A stretch of 64,000 bases of DNA from an uncultured Roseburia sp. (GCA_910587865.1 CAJUNX010000014.1:1-64000), one strand, 5' to 3'. Positions 53,167-62,537 are shown, counted from the stretch's first letter. Translations and numbers: made by a program. The notes: generated from the sequence alone by a model not told the origin.

Positions 53167-54159
53167 TTACAGATTCTCCCTGTACCACGCAATCGCTGCC
53201 TTTATTCCCCGCTCAAAATCCCATTCCGGCTCATAGTTAAGCAGCTTCCGCGCCTTAGATATATCCGCATTGGAGTGCTTAATATCCCCGGCACGGTCCG
53301 GTCCGAACCGCGGCTCCGGCCTGTTCCCGGATGCATCTTTAATCTCCAGCGCATCTGCCAGTCCGTAATAGATATCCAGCAGATATTCGCGTCCGCCGTA
53401 TGCGATGTTGTATGCCTCGCCGGCCGCCTCATGCCCGGCAAGACACGCTTTCAGATTTGCCTCAATCACATTTTCAATATACGTAAAATCCCGGCTCTGT
53501 CGGCCGTCTCCGTTGATTGTCGGGATTTCCCCGTTCAGCAGCTGACGGATAAATTTCGGAATTACCGCGGCATATGCGCCCTCCGGGTCCTGTCTGCGGC
53601 CAAACACGTTGAAATACCGGAGTCCGTACGTATCCAGCCCGTAATGCCTCGTATACTGTTTTGCCCATTCCTCATCCGCCCGCTTGGATACGGCATAGGG
53701 CGAGAGAAGATTTCCCTCCCGTCCCTCGGTCTTCGGCAGCACCGGCTCATCCCCGTAGACACTCGAGCTGCTGGCATAGACAAATTTTTTTACCCCGTTC
53801 TGCCTGGCAGCCTCCAGCATGTTCAGCGTCCCGGTGATATTGTTTGCACAGTAAAAAAGGGGCATCTCAATGCTCCTCGGCACGGATCCCCATGCAGCCT
53901 GATGGAGGACATAATCCGCTCCCCGGCAGGTTTCCATACAGGTCTGTAAATCCTGAATGTCACCTTTTACAAATTCATAATCCGGATTTCCTGCAAACAG
54001 ATCAGTGTTGGCCTGCTTCCCCGTGGAGAGATCATCCAGGCAGCGCACCCGGTATCCCAGCTTTAAAACCGCCTCGCACAGATTACTCCCGATAAATCCG
54101 GCTCCGCCTGTCACAAGAAACAGGCTTCCTTCCGGAAATTTCACATTCTGATATCCCAT
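53167..54159 (-). CDS. UDP-GlcNAc(A) 4-epimerase, TviC/WbpP type
   Basis: An extended SDR of 330 residues. VTGGAGFIGSNL is near residue 16, LDDLSTGKQANTD near 41, HQAAWGSVPRSIEMP near 85, YASSSSVYGDEP near 126 and SPYAVSKRADEEW near 149 (Tyr and Lys). VPRSIEMPLFYCANNITGTLN and GRRQDPEGAYAAVIPKFI are characteristic of TviC/WbpP. With the dehydrogenase upstream it makes UDP-GalNAcA from UDP-GlcNAcA, as in Vi-antigen synthesis. RBS GGAG. Confidence 0.88.
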   Translation of the reverse strand: MGYQNVKFPEGSLFLVTGGAGFIGSNLCEAVLKLGYRVRCLDDLSTGKQANTDLFAGNPDYEFVKGDIQDLQTCMETCRGADYVLHQAAWGSVPRSIEMPLFYCANNITGTLNMLEAARQNGVKKFVYASSSSVYGDEPVLPKTEGREGNLLSPYAVSKRADEEWAKQYTRHYGLDTYGLRYFNVFGRRQDPEGAYAAVIPKFIRQLLNGEIPTINGDGRQSRDFTYIENVIEANLKACLAGHEAAGEAYNIAYGGREYLLDIYYGLADALEIKDASGNRPEPRFGPDRAGDIKHSNADISKARKLLNYEPEWDFERGIKAAIAWYRENL

Positions 54160-55476
54160 CTATAATCTCCAGTAGCTGTACCCGGCTGTCTCATATTCCC
54201 TCCGGTCAAGCAGTCCCTTGACATCAAGCAGAACTTTTGTTCCCTCCCCGTACAGCCTGTCCATATCCTCCATGTTATAATCCGTGAATTCCCTATGCGC
54301 TACGGCCAGGATCACGGCATCCATGCCGCGGATACTGCCTGCATCCGCAAACGTGATACCGTAAAGCCGTTCTGCTTCCCCGGTATCCGCCTGCGGGTCG
54401 GCAATCACCGGCTCAATCCCGTATTCCCTCAGCTCGTTTACAATATCAGTCACTTTCGTGTTCCTGGTATCCGGACAGTTTTCCTTAAAGGTAAACCCGA
54501 GCACCGCAACCTTTGCATTCCTGACGTTTTTATCCGCCGCAATCAGCTTCTTCACACAGTTTTCCGCCACATATTTTCCCATGTCATCGTTGATCCGGCG
54601 GCCGGACAGAATGATCTGACTGTGATATCCGAGCATTTCCGCCCGGTATGTCAGATAATACGGATCGACACCGATACAGTGTCCCCCGACCAGCCCGGGC
54701 TGGAAATTCAAAAAATTCCACTTGGTTCCGGCGGCTTCCAGCACAGCTTTTGTATCAATGCCCATCCGGTTGAAAATAATGGACAGTTCATTCATAAACG
54801 CAATATTAATATCACGCTGCGAATTTTCAATCACCTTTGCAGCTTCCGCAACCTGTATACTTTCCGCCCGGTGCACTCCGGCATCCACCACCAGCTCATA
54901 GACCTTTGCGACCACGTCCAGGGTTTCCTCATCCATGCCGCTGACGATTTTTTTTATCGTCTCCAGCCGGTGCACCTTATCTCCCGGGTTGATCCGTTCC
55001 GGGCTGTACCCGATCTTAAAATCCACCCCGCATTTCAGGCCGGATTCCTGTTCCAGAACCGGCACACATACCTCCTCCGTCACCCCTGGATAGACCGTGG
55101 ATTCAAACACGACAACGGATCCTTTTGTCAGGTTCCGGCCAAGGATCCGGCCGGCCCCTTCCACAGGGGAAAGATCCGGCGTATGGTCATCATTCACAGG
55201 CGTTGGTACTGCCACGATATGAAATTTTGCCTCCCGCAGTCTGGATTCATCTGCTGTAAACTGAACCTCAGTGTTTTGTATCACCTCATCTCCGACCTCA
55301 TTCGTCGGATCTTTTCCAGACCGGTACAGCTCCACTTTCTGCTCATTTAAATCAAAGCCGATCACATCAATTTTTCTGGCAAATGCCACTGCAATCGGCA
55401 TTCCGACATACCCGAGTCCGATTACGGACAGTTTTTCTTCGTGCCGGATCAGTTTCTCATAAAGTTCCTCAGTCAT
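54160..55476 (-). CDS. UDP-N-acetylglucosamine/galactosamine 6-dehydrogenase, TviB/WbpA type
   Basis: Oxidises the C6 hydroxyl of UDP-GlcNAc to the uronic acid by two NAD-dependent steps. VIGLGYVGMPIAVAFA is near residue 18, AVPTPVNDDHTPDLSPV near 87, FESTVYPGVTEEVCVPVLE near 124 and the active-site Cys in GLVGGHCIGVDPYYLTYRAEMLG near 259. VLGFTFKENCPDTRNTKV near 331 is the C-terminal domain signature. The next gene begins immediately at the stop. The pair with the 4-epimerase mirrors tviB-tviC. Confidence 0.9.
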   Translation of the reverse strand: MTEELYEKLIRHEEKLSVIGLGYVGMPIAVAFARKIDVIGFDLNEQKVELYRSGKDPTNEVGDEVIQNTEVQFTADESRLREAKFHIVAVPTPVNDDHTPDLSPVEGAGRILGRNLTKGSVVVFESTVYPGVTEEVCVPVLEQESGLKCGVDFKIGYSPERINPGDKVHRLETIKKIVSGMDEETLDVVAKVYELVVDAGVHRAESIQVAEAAKVIENSQRDINIAFMNELSIIFNRMGIDTKAVLEAAGTKWNFLNFQPGLVGGHCIGVDPYYLTYRAEMLGYHSQIILSGRRINDDMGKYVAENCVKKLIAADKNVRNAKVAVLGFTFKENCPDTRNTKVTDIVNELREYGIEPVIADPQADTGEAERLYGITFADAGSIRGMDAVILAVAHREFTDYNMEDMDRLYGEGTKVLLDVKGLLDRREYETAGYSYWRL

Positions 55477-56584
55477 TTTTCTGCGTTCCTGTAACCTTTT
55501 TTATTTCCTTCATATATGCTTCCACAACGATCTGACGGTCAAATTCCTGCTCCATTTTCCTGCGGCCTTTTCTTCCCATCTGTACCTTTTTGTCATAAGG
55601 AAGATTTATAAATTTCTCAATCGCCCTGACCAGGTCAGCCGGATCCTGCGGCCGGAATCCGATACCAGATATTCCATCTTCAAACGTCTCCCTGCATCCT
55701 GCCACACTGCTGGCTAGAACCGGCCGTCCTGTCGCCGCCGCTTCCAGCAGCACATTTGACATCCCCTCGTGGTAGGACGGATGGATAACGGCATGGGATT
55801 CCTTTAAAAACGGATGAATGTCATCCTGCTGTCCGATGTATTCGATAATGCCTTTCTTTACCGCATTCTGAATTTTCTCCTGATAATCCTCATCAAAAAA
55901 CCCGATCACCCGGAATATCACATCCGGGTATTTCTTTTTTACGTTCTCCGCGGCTGCCAGAAGCTCATCCGTCCCTTTATCCTTCATGATACGGCCGACA
56001 GTTGAAAAGATCAGTTTATCGCTGTCTTCCGGATATTCCTCATAGCAGTGCTGCTTTAAGTTCACGCCTGACCCGGGAAGCAGTCTGCATCTGTTCCGTG
56101 GAACAATCTGCCGGGTAGTCATGTATGCGAGATTTTCTTTATTCTGAAAAAAGACTGTCTGTGCCTTCCGCAGACCCAGACGATACAGACTCAGCGTGAC
56201 AGCCTGAAGGATCCCGCCGTTTTCAACTGCGGTGCCGAGACCGGTAATATTGGCAATAAACGGAATCTTTTTTACTCCGGCCGCTATTCCGCCATAGATA
56301 TTGGGTTTTATTGTATATGTCAGCACCATATCCGGCTTTATTTTTCCAAGAAGCCATATATAGTAACGAATCAGTTGCAAATCCTGTAGTGGATTCATTC
56401 CCCTGCGTTCCAAATATTTGTTGGGAAGTACCCTGCATCCGATTTCTTTCAGTTCCTGCAAAAATTCCGTATCCGGAACGGATATAGATACCCTGTATTT
56501 ACGGCGGATCATTCCCTCCAGCAGTTCCTGACGAAACCGATAAAGACCGAGTGAATAGTTCGCCAAAATCAGTATTTTCGTCAA
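55469..56584 (-). CDS. Family 4 glycosyltransferase
   Basis: About 371 residues. The real start is probably TTG 56584 (MTKILILANYSLGLYRFRQEL), which has GAGGAG six bases upstream and overlaps the previous stop. Donor-domain features: FSTVGRIMKDKGTDELLAAAENV near 197 and YHEGMSNVLLEAAATGRPVLAS near 275 (EX7E). ITGLGTAVENG near 117 resembles PglA/CapM-type GT4s that transfer the second sugar onto the lipid-linked initiating sugar. Position directly after PglC/PglD supports that. Donor not known. Confidence 0.87.
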   Translation of the reverse strand: MTKILILANYSLGLYRFRQELLEGMIRRKYRVSISVPDTEFLQELKEIGCRVLPNKYLERRGMNPLQDLQLIRYYIWLLGKIKPDMVLTYTIKPNIYGGIAAGVKKIPFIANITGLGTAVENGGILQAVTLSLYRLGLRKAQTVFFQNKENLAYMTTRQIVPRNRCRLLPGSGVNLKQHCYEEYPEDSDKLIFSTVGRIMKDKGTDELLAAAENVKKKYPDVIFRVIGFFDEDYQEKIQNAVKKGIIEYIGQQDDIHPFLKESHAVIHPSYHEGMSNVLLEAAATGRPVLASSVAGCRETFEDGISGIGFRPQDPADLVRAIEKFINLPYDKKVQMGRKGRRKMEQEFDRQIVVEAYMKEIKKVTGTQKND

Positions 56585-57201
56585 TTCATTCTCCTCGCAG
56601 GTATGCCTGCATAAGTGCCTGCCATAACTATATTTTTTATTACCACAGCCCCTGCTCCGATCATACATTCCCCGCAGACTGTCACATTATTACTCACCAC
56701 AGCTCCTGCTCCGATCCAGGTATGCTTTCCGGTATGCACTGTCCCCGCGAGGTGACTTCCGACTGATATATGGCAGTAATCCTCCACCACACAGTCATGA
56801 TCCACGGAAGCCGCCGTATTGATGATACATCCTTTTCCTATGATGGCATCTGCATTAATAACCGCACCGGCCATAACCGCAGAACCATTTCCTATCACCG
56901 CACTTTCGCTGATTACCGCATCAGGATGTACCAGTGTGGTGATCTCCCCGCCGGCTTCCTCCAGTTTCCTCATGATCCGTTCTCTGATATTGCTGTTTCC
57001 GATTGCAATAAAAAAAGATGCCGTTCCAATATATTTGCCAAAATCAGCAACTGTACCGATGATCGGGTGCCTCCCGCAAAACGAAAGGTTTCTGTCATCA
57101 TCCAGAAACAGGATTTCCTCATATCCGCACTGTACTGCAATTTCCGCACATACTTTTCCATGCCCCGATGCGCCAATGATTACAAGCTTTTTGTGTTCCA
57201 T
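56581..57201 (-). CDS. PglD-family UDP-4-amino-sugar N-acetyltransferase
   Basis: A 206-residue protein with an N-terminal Rossmann-like part (VIIGASGHGKVCAEIA, near 7) and a left-handed beta-helix (from about 95; VISESAVIGNGSAVMAGAVIN and on). VDHDCVVEDYCHISVGSHL near 130 carries the catalytic His of PglD. It uses acetyl-CoA to acetylate UDP-4-amino-4,6-dideoxy-GlcNAc, giving UDP-diNAcBac. Neighbouring PglC- and PglE-like genes make this the likely product. Called EpsM in Bacillus-type loci. Confidence 0.85.
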   Translation of the reverse strand: MEHKKLVIIGASGHGKVCAEIAVQCGYEEILFLDDDRNLSFCGRHPIIGTVADFGKYIGTASFFIAIGNSNIRERIMRKLEEAGGEITTLVHPDAVISESAVIGNGSAVMAGAVINADAIIGKGCIINTAASVDHDCVVEDYCHISVGSHLAGTVHTGKHTWIGAGAVVSNNVTVCGECMIGAGAVVIKNIVMAGTYAGIPARRMN

Positions 57202-57224
57202 ATATTATGCTTCCGTTACAAATT

Positions 57225-58013
57225 CTAAAGTCTGTCCTCTGAAAAACTCTTGTGACTGTTCTCTGTATCATTCCCCGTAAACGTTTCCATGGTCGCCGAT
57301 GTCCCCGAACTGATCCCGTCCTTTTTCACAACGGCTGCCACTGTCTGGAACAGTATCTTAAGATCCCCTGCAAACGTGATGTGCCTTACATACCTCACAT
57401 CATCCTCAAATTTCTCCTCCCAGGACAGCGCATTCCGCCCGGACACCTGTGCCAGCCCGGTCAGTCCCGGTCTCACGTCATGCCGGTGCCGCTGCGCCTC
57501 GCTGTAACGGGGCAGGTATTCCGGCAGCAGCGGTCTGGGACCCGCCAGCGACATATCCCCTTTTAAAATATTAAAAAGCTCCGGCAGCTCATCCAGGCTG
57601 GTACTCCTTAGTAACTTTCCAAACCGCGTCAGCCGCTGTTCATCCGGAAGCAGCTCCCCGTCTTCCCCACACGCATCCGTCATCGTCCGAAACTTGTAAA
57701 TCTTAAAAATCCTTTCCTGCCCGGTCACCGGATTCTTCCTGCCCGGTCTCTCCTGTACGAACAGCACCGGCGAGCCGAGTTTTGCCCGCACCAGTAATGC
57801 CGTCGCGCCGAGAACCGGTGAGAGCAGCACCAGCGCCGTTCCTGAGATCAGGATATCCAGCGGTCGTTTGAAGACTGCTTCATACGGACCGAACGGGACA
57901 TGACGTCCCGCTGTTTTGGCCTCGTTCTTTTTTTTCTTTGTTATAAAATAAACACCGGCCCCTGCCGATGCTCCGATAACTGCAGAAAGTATCACTCCCG
58001 CTGACTTTTTCAT
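57225..58013 (-). CDS. Initiating polyprenyl-phosphate phosphoglycosyltransferase, PglC/EpsL type
   Basis: Transfers a sugar-1-phosphate, probably of diNAcBac or a related UDP-sugar, to undecaprenyl phosphate, starting the repeat unit. It begins with a hydrophobic segment (5-24) not typical of PglC; the usual membrane re-entrant helix KRPLDILISGTALVLLSPVLGATALLV (about 49-75) follows. The catalytic region is KIYKFRTMTDACGEDGELL near 105 and LLRSTSLDELPELFNILKGDMSLAGPRPLLPEYL near 134. The C-terminal tail (about 235-262) is Ser/Thr-rich and unlike PglC. RBS GAAGGA. Confidence 0.9.
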   Translation of the reverse strand: MKKSAGVILSAVIGASAGAGVYFITKKKKNEAKTAGRHVPFGPYEAVFKRPLDILISGTALVLLSPVLGATALLVRAKLGSPVLFVQERPGRKNPVTGQERIFKIYKFRTMTDACGEDGELLPDEQRLTRFGKLLRSTSLDELPELFNILKGDMSLAGPRPLLPEYLPRYSEAQRHRHDVRPGLTGLAQVSGRNALSWEEKFEDDVRYVRHITFAGDLKILFQTVAAVVKKDGISSGTSATMETFTGNDTENSHKSFSEDRL

Positions 58014-58130
58014 GTGTCCTTCATTCCCTTAACTGAAACTCCCGTGAAACCTCCGGTTCTAATTTTCAAACGCGCTGTCAGAACAGCTCTGGCGGGAAAC
58101 ACCGCCCGTCCCGCACACAGCCGTCATCGC

Positions 58131-59456
58131 TTACCCGAAGCATCTCCTGATAATCTCAATCACCCGGTCCTGTTCCTCCGGCGACATCTTGTGATCCGAC
58201 GGCAGGCACAGCCCCCTTGCAAAAAGATCCGCCCCGGCATCACATCCGTTTTCCCTACTGATATACGCATTGCTGTTTCCACGCATGGAACCCGATCTCC
58301 CGACAAATCCGTTGTTTTTATAGATGCTCTGCATGTGCATCGGTTTCCACAGAGGACGTCCCTCCGCGCCAAAGCTGGCGAGCGCATTTAACATCTCCGT
58401 CGGACAGCTTTTTCCACGCTCCGGCCGCCACATGGCTTCCCGCTCAGAGCGCTGCGTCTCACACATGGCCTCACGGTCAACCAGCAGGCAGGAAAGCCAG
58501 AAATTCGGCACACTGTCCGTTTCATTCCACGGATTCAGCGTGACCGGCAGACCGGCAAGCCCTTCCCGGTATCTGTGGTAGATCTCCGTTTTTCTCGCGA
58601 TATGTTCCTCCAGGTGTTCCATCTGTCCGCGGGCAATTCCTGCAATGATGTTGCTCATCCGGTAGTTATACCCGAGCTCCTCGTGCTGATACCACGGGGC
58701 AGCCTCCCTGGCCTGGGTCGACCACTTCCGCACCTTCTCCGCGTCATACCGGCTGTCCGTCAGGAACATCCCGCCCGAACTCCCGGTGATGATCTTGTTC
58801 CCGTTAAAGCTGATCACCGCATAATCGCCGAAATTTCCCGTCTGTACGCCCTTATAGGATGCGCCGAAGCTCTCCGCGGCGTCCTCCACCAGCAGCGCGC
58901 CGTGCGCCCGGCAGATTCCTTTTATCTCATCAATCTGCCCCGGAGTCCCGTAGAGATGCGCCAGTACCACCAGCTTTACATCCGGGTAGATTTCAAACGC
59001 TCTTTCAAGGCTCTCCGGATCCATGTTCCAGGTATCGTACTCGGTGTCGATAAACACCGGTTCGCCACCCTCGTATACCACGGGATTTACCGTGGCGTCA
59101 AACGTCATATCCGAGCAGAACACCCGTTTCCCGAGCAGGCTTCCTCCCGGACCGAGCCCTGCCGGCGTGGAAATGCCGGTGCTGCTTCCGTAGAGCCGTT
59201 CCGCTGCCAGTTTGACCGACAGATGAAGCGCCGCCGTCCCGGACGAGAGCGCAACGGCATGACGGATTCCTGTCTTTTCCGCCACCGCCGCCTCCAGTGC
59301 GTCCACATTTTCCCCCGCGGTCGTCACCCAGTTGGCGCGGAACGCGTCATGTATATACTGCAGTTCCTCCTCATGCATGGTGGGGGAGGAAAGCCACAGC
59401 TTTTTCTCAAACGGAATGATATCTGAAAATCTCTGATCTGATCTGAAATCGTACAT
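58131..59456 (-). CDS. PglE/EpsN-type UDP-4-keto-sugar aminotransferase
   Basis: A PLP-dependent DegT enzyme of about 441 residues, adding the 4-amino group on the way to UDP-diNAcBac. KLWLSSPTMHEEELQYIHDAFRANWVTTAGENVDALE near 18-54 is the PglE/EpsN signature. SSGTAALHLS near 71 and VISFNGNKIITGSSGGMF near 206 (Lys) follow. It carries two inserts relative to PglE: one near 85-105 (YGSSTGISTPAGLGPGGSL) and one near 340-375 (Arg/Glu-rich). Start ATG 59456 is chosen over an upstream Met. First gene of the 34-kb run. The dehydratase PglF is not in the window. Confidence 0.87.
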   Translation of the reverse strand: MYDFRSDQRFSDIIPFEKKLWLSSPTMHEEELQYIHDAFRANWVTTAGENVDALEAAVAEKTGIRHAVALSSGTAALHLSVKLAAERLYGSSTGISTPAGLGPGGSLLGKRVFCSDMTFDATVNPVVYEGGEPVFIDTEYDTWNMDPESLERAFEIYPDVKLVVLAHLYGTPGQIDEIKGICRAHGALLVEDAAESFGASYKGVQTGNFGDYAVISFNGNKIITGSSGGMFLTDSRYDAEKVRKWSTQAREAAPWYQHEELGYNYRMSNIIAGIARGQMEHLEEHIARKTEIYHRYREGLAGLPVTLNPWNETDSVPNFWLSCLLVDREAMCETQRSEREAMWRPERGKSCPTEMLNALASFGAEGRPLWKPMHMQSIYKNNGFVGRSGSMRGNSNAYISRENGCDAGADLFARGLCLPSDHKMSPEEQDRVIEIIRRCFG

Positions 59457-59530
59457 ATTTTTCTCTTTAAAACCCTCTGCCCTCACTGCACGGATATTCC
59501 AACAATTGATACACGGATAGAATTTTATCA

Positions 59531-59559
59531 AAAAAAAGGACGGCCCTTCTAGCCGTCCC
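59531..59559 (-). terminator. Intrinsic terminator after the GNAT membrane protein
   Basis: On the minus strand GGACGGC, a seven-base loop, GCCGTCC, then eight T (59538 to 59531). It lies 17 bases after the stop of the preceding gene and 75 bases before the ATG of the first glycan gene, so that gene must have its own promoter in this short gap or depend on read-through. Confidence 0.9.
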
Positions 59560-59576
59560 TGTTCCCTGTCTTCCTC

Positions 59577-60668
59577 CTATATTTCTTCCCCGTTTCCGAG
59601 TTCTTTCAAAATCTCGTCCTCCTCCGTCGAATCTGCCGACAGCCTGTCCTCCGCTGTAAACAGTCCGTCCACAGAGAGATGATGCACCGTAACCCCCGTC
59701 ATCACAGAAAAGCAGATTACAAACACACCGGCAATCAGCGCCAGTATCCATCTCTTTGGTACGGTCTTAACCGGATAGGATACCTCCGGTTTTACCGGAC
59801 GCGGATTCTGATAAAACTGATACCGCGGTCCATTCCACTGATTCTGCGGCATCCCTGGCGGCATAAAACCATATCCGTACGGAACCGGCGGATATCCGGG
59901 AGTCTGTCTGGCCCCGTCCAGTCGGCCGGCAATATTCCCGCTCCCGGGCAGGCCCGGATGAACCGCATTTCCTCCTGACGGCTCTCTGCCGGCCGGATAA
60001 CCCGCACCTGCCGCATTTCCTCCCGCCCTGACTCCCCAGTTCCCTCCTGCCGGATATCCCATACCTCCGCTACCGGGCAGGCCCGGATGAACCGCACCCG
60101 TCCCAATCCCGTATCCGGCTCCTGCGGCACCGCCTCCGGAAACATAACCATTCGCCATCGCTACCGGCTGGCCGGTCCCGTTCCACCCGAAAGAATTCTG
60201 CGGGATCGACCAGATCCGCCGCTCGAGCGGTATATAAGTCTCCCCCGGTATGCGCCCCTGAATCATCGTAAAACCAATGTGATAAAAATATGATGCCGCG
60301 GACACCGGTGTCACATTGATTGTCACCCGTTCCCGCCCGAGCACATTCGCCGCATAAGCACTCATGGCATTCACCAGCTGCAGACCGATGCGTCTTCTGA
60401 CATAATGCGGCCGGACATAAAGCATTGTGATCTGGCCGCTGTTTCGGATTGCGCCGACTGCGCAGAGAAAACCATTTTCAAACGCCCCCCACAGAAACAG
60501 GCTTCTGCCGCTCATCTCCTGCCACAGCTGTTCCGGGCGCACATACTGGTAAAACCAGTCCGCCTCCTGCTGTATTCTGATAAAGGGGCGCACACCGGCC
60601 TCAAATACCTCATGTGCAGCAAATACCGCCTGCTGCAGCTCGTTTCCATACAATAAGCGAATCTCCAT
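59577..60668 (-). CDS. GNAT acetyltransferase fused to a Gly/Pro-rich linker and a membrane segment
   Basis: About 363 residues. The N-terminal GNAT domain (1-150) reads TMLYVRPHYVRRRIGLQLVNAMSAYA near 82 (acetyl-CoA loop) and VTPVSAASYFYHIGFTMIQGR near 117. A low-complexity linker (about 160-300) follows, with two AVHPGLPGSG units and several GYPAG pieces, then a hydrophobic segment (about 312-334; WILALIAGVFVICFSVMTGV) and a short acidic tail. If membrane-inserted, the GNAT domain would face the cytosol and the tail the outside. I prefer ATG 60668 to the TTG at 60695. Substrate unknown. Confidence 0.75.
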   Translation of the reverse strand: MEIRLLYGNELQQAVFAAHEVFEAGVRPFIRIQQEADWFYQYVRPEQLWQEMSGRSLFLWGAFENGFLCAVGAIRNSGQITMLYVRPHYVRRRIGLQLVNAMSAYAANVLGRERVTINVTPVSAASYFYHIGFTMIQGRIPGETYIPLERRIWSIPQNSFGWNGTGQPVAMANGYVSGGGAAGAGYGIGTGAVHPGLPGSGGMGYPAGGNWGVRAGGNAAGAGYPAGREPSGGNAVHPGLPGSGNIAGRLDGARQTPGYPPVPYGYGFMPPGMPQNQWNGPRYQFYQNPRPVKPEVSYPVKTVPKRWILALIAGVFVICFSVMTGVTVHHLSVDGLFTAEDRLSADSTEEDEILKELGNGEEI

Positions 60669-60772
60669 CGTAGCGCATCGTCCTTTCCCTCTCAAGCCTT
60701 ACTGCTATCATACCACCTTTCCGGAAAACCCGCCATAACTTTCGAAAAACTTAAAAATCTCTGCAAAAAACG

Positions 60773-62275
60773 CTATTCCTCCTCATCCTTTGCCCAGCCA
60801 TACGCATATTTCACCGCTTTATTCCAGCCCTTCCGCTTTGCCGTGCGGTCGGCGGCTTCCATCCGGGGCTCAAAAATCCGGTCCAGCTTCTGATTGCTGA
60901 CAACATCCTCCTTGTCTTTCCAGTAACCGACCGCTAGTCCTGCCAGATACGCGGCTCCGATTGCCGTCGTCTCAATGCACTCCGGACGTTTTACCGGTGC
61001 GTCGATCATATCCGCCTGAAACTGCATCAGAAAATTATTTGCGCTTGCGCCGCCGTCCACCTTTAAGGCTCGAAGCTCCACCCCGGCGTCCGCACGCATT
61101 GCATCGATAACATCGCACACCTGAAGTGCAATCGATTCCAGTGTTGCCCGGATAATATGATTTTTATTTGTCCCTCTTGTGATGCCGACGATCGTCCCTC
61201 TCGCATACTGATCCCAGTGCGGCGCTCCGAGCCCGGTAAACGCCGGCACGACATAGCATCCATGCGTCCCGTGCACCTTGCCCGCCATATACTCGGAATC
61301 CGGCGCGGAATCGATCAGCTTCATATTGTCACGCAGCCACTGAATCGCGGCACCGGCTACAAAGATAGAGCCCTCAAGCGCATAATTCACTTTGCCGTCC
61401 AGCCCCCAGGCAATCGTCGTCACAAGTCCGTTTTTTGAAAAAACCGGCTTTTCCCCGGTATTCATCAGAAGGAAACAGCCTGTTCCGTATGTATTCTTTG
61501 CATCCCCCGCATGAAAACAGGTCTGTCCGAACAGCGCCGCCTGCTGATCTCCCGCAGCTCCCCCGATCGGAATCTCACCCCCCAGAAACGCCGAATCCGC
61601 GTACCCGTAAATCTGACTCGAGGGTACCGGCTCCGGAAGCATACACGCCGGGATTCCAAGTTCCTCCAGAATATCCGGATCCCAGCACAGATCGTTGATA
61701 TTAAACAGCATCGTCCGGGATGCATTCGAATAATCGGTCACATGCACGGCGCCCTTTGTAAACTTCCAGATCAGCCAGGTCTCCACCGTGCCGAACAAAA
61801 GCTCTCCCTTCACTGCGCGTTCCCTGGCTCCTTCCACGTGATCAAGAATCCATTTTACCTTTGTCGCGGAAAAATAAGCGTCAATGATGAGTCCTGTCTT
61901 CTGACGGTATGTCTCTTCAAGCCCTTTTTCCTTGAGCGCATCCGCGATATCCGATGTTCTCCGGCACTGCCACACGATCGCGTTACAGACCGGCTCTCCG
62001 GTCTTTTTATCCCAGATGATCACCGTCTCGCGCTGATTTGTGATCCCGATCGCCGCGATATCCGACGCCGACGCCCGGATCATATTCATCGCCTCCACCG
62101 CCACGCCGAGCATCGTCGACCAGATTTCGTTCGCATCATGCTCCACCCAGCCCGGATTCGGAAAATACTGCCGGAATTCTTTTTGCGCCATTGAGCAGAT
62201 CTCGCCCTTCTCATTAAACAGTATACAGCGGTTGCTGGTTGTCCCTGCATCCAGTGCCATCACATACTTTGCCAT
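60773..62275 (-). CDS. glpK: Glycerol kinase
   Basis: A 500-residue FGGY-family kinase phosphorylating glycerol. It opens MALDAGTTSNRCILFNEKG and shows AIGITNQRETVIIWDKKTGEPVCNAIVWQCRRT near 74 and GCYVVPAFTGLGAPHWDQYARGTIVGITRGT near 330, the kinase and catalytic signatures. YKIPPVEA-like regulatory elements were not sought in detail. RBS GGAGG. It is preceded by a 334-base leader region containing a promoter and an inverted repeat, and marks the return to ordinary chromosome. Confidence 0.95.
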   Translation of the reverse strand: MAKYVMALDAGTTSNRCILFNEKGEICSMAQKEFRQYFPNPGWVEHDANEIWSTMLGVAVEAMNMIRASASDIAAIGITNQRETVIIWDKKTGEPVCNAIVWQCRRTSDIADALKEKGLEETYRQKTGLIIDAYFSATKVKWILDHVEGARERAVKGELLFGTVETWLIWKFTKGAVHVTDYSNASRTMLFNINDLCWDPDILEELGIPACMLPEPVPSSQIYGYADSAFLGGEIPIGGAAGDQQAALFGQTCFHAGDAKNTYGTGCFLLMNTGEKPVFSKNGLVTTIAWGLDGKVNYALEGSIFVAGAAIQWLRDNMKLIDSAPDSEYMAGKVHGTHGCYVVPAFTGLGAPHWDQYARGTIVGITRGTNKNHIIRATLESIALQVCDVIDAMRADAGVELRALKVDGGASANNFLMQFQADMIDAPVKRPECIETTAIGAAYLAGLAVGYWKDKEDVVSNQKLDRIFEPRMEAADRTAKRKGWNKAVKYAYGWAKDEEE

Positions 62276-62509
62276 GCCATTTCCTCCTTCATTGTGCCCG
62301 TCTGTCCGCCATTGCTTTGTCTGATCTTCGGAACCTGTTCCAGAATAAGATAAAAACCGTCACTCTGCCCTCCGATTCACCCTTTCCTCTGCGCTTTTTC
62401 TCCGCAGGGCATAAAAAAACGGAGACATGAGGTCACACGCCTGTGAACGCCGTCACAGGATCCGATCTGCTCTCCACTCTCCGGTTCCGTCGATATCGTA
62501 TTTAAATAC

Positions 62510-62537
62510 ATTATAACATGTACTGCCGGAAACGCAA
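62510..62537 (-). promoter_or_regulatory. Promoter for glpK
   Basis: On the minus strand TTGCGT (62537-62532), a 16-base spacer and TATAAT (62515-62510). The -10 is perfect; the -35 is partial. Confidence 0.6.

Noticed and set aside
54295..55350. A 351-codon plus-strand frame
   Set aside because: Antisense to the dehydrogenase gene, with Cys/His-rich nonsense composition; a shadow of GC-rich coding sequence.
58575..59426. A 283-codon plus-strand frame
   Set aside because: Antisense to the PglE-like gene, Arg/His-rich and without a ribosome binding site.
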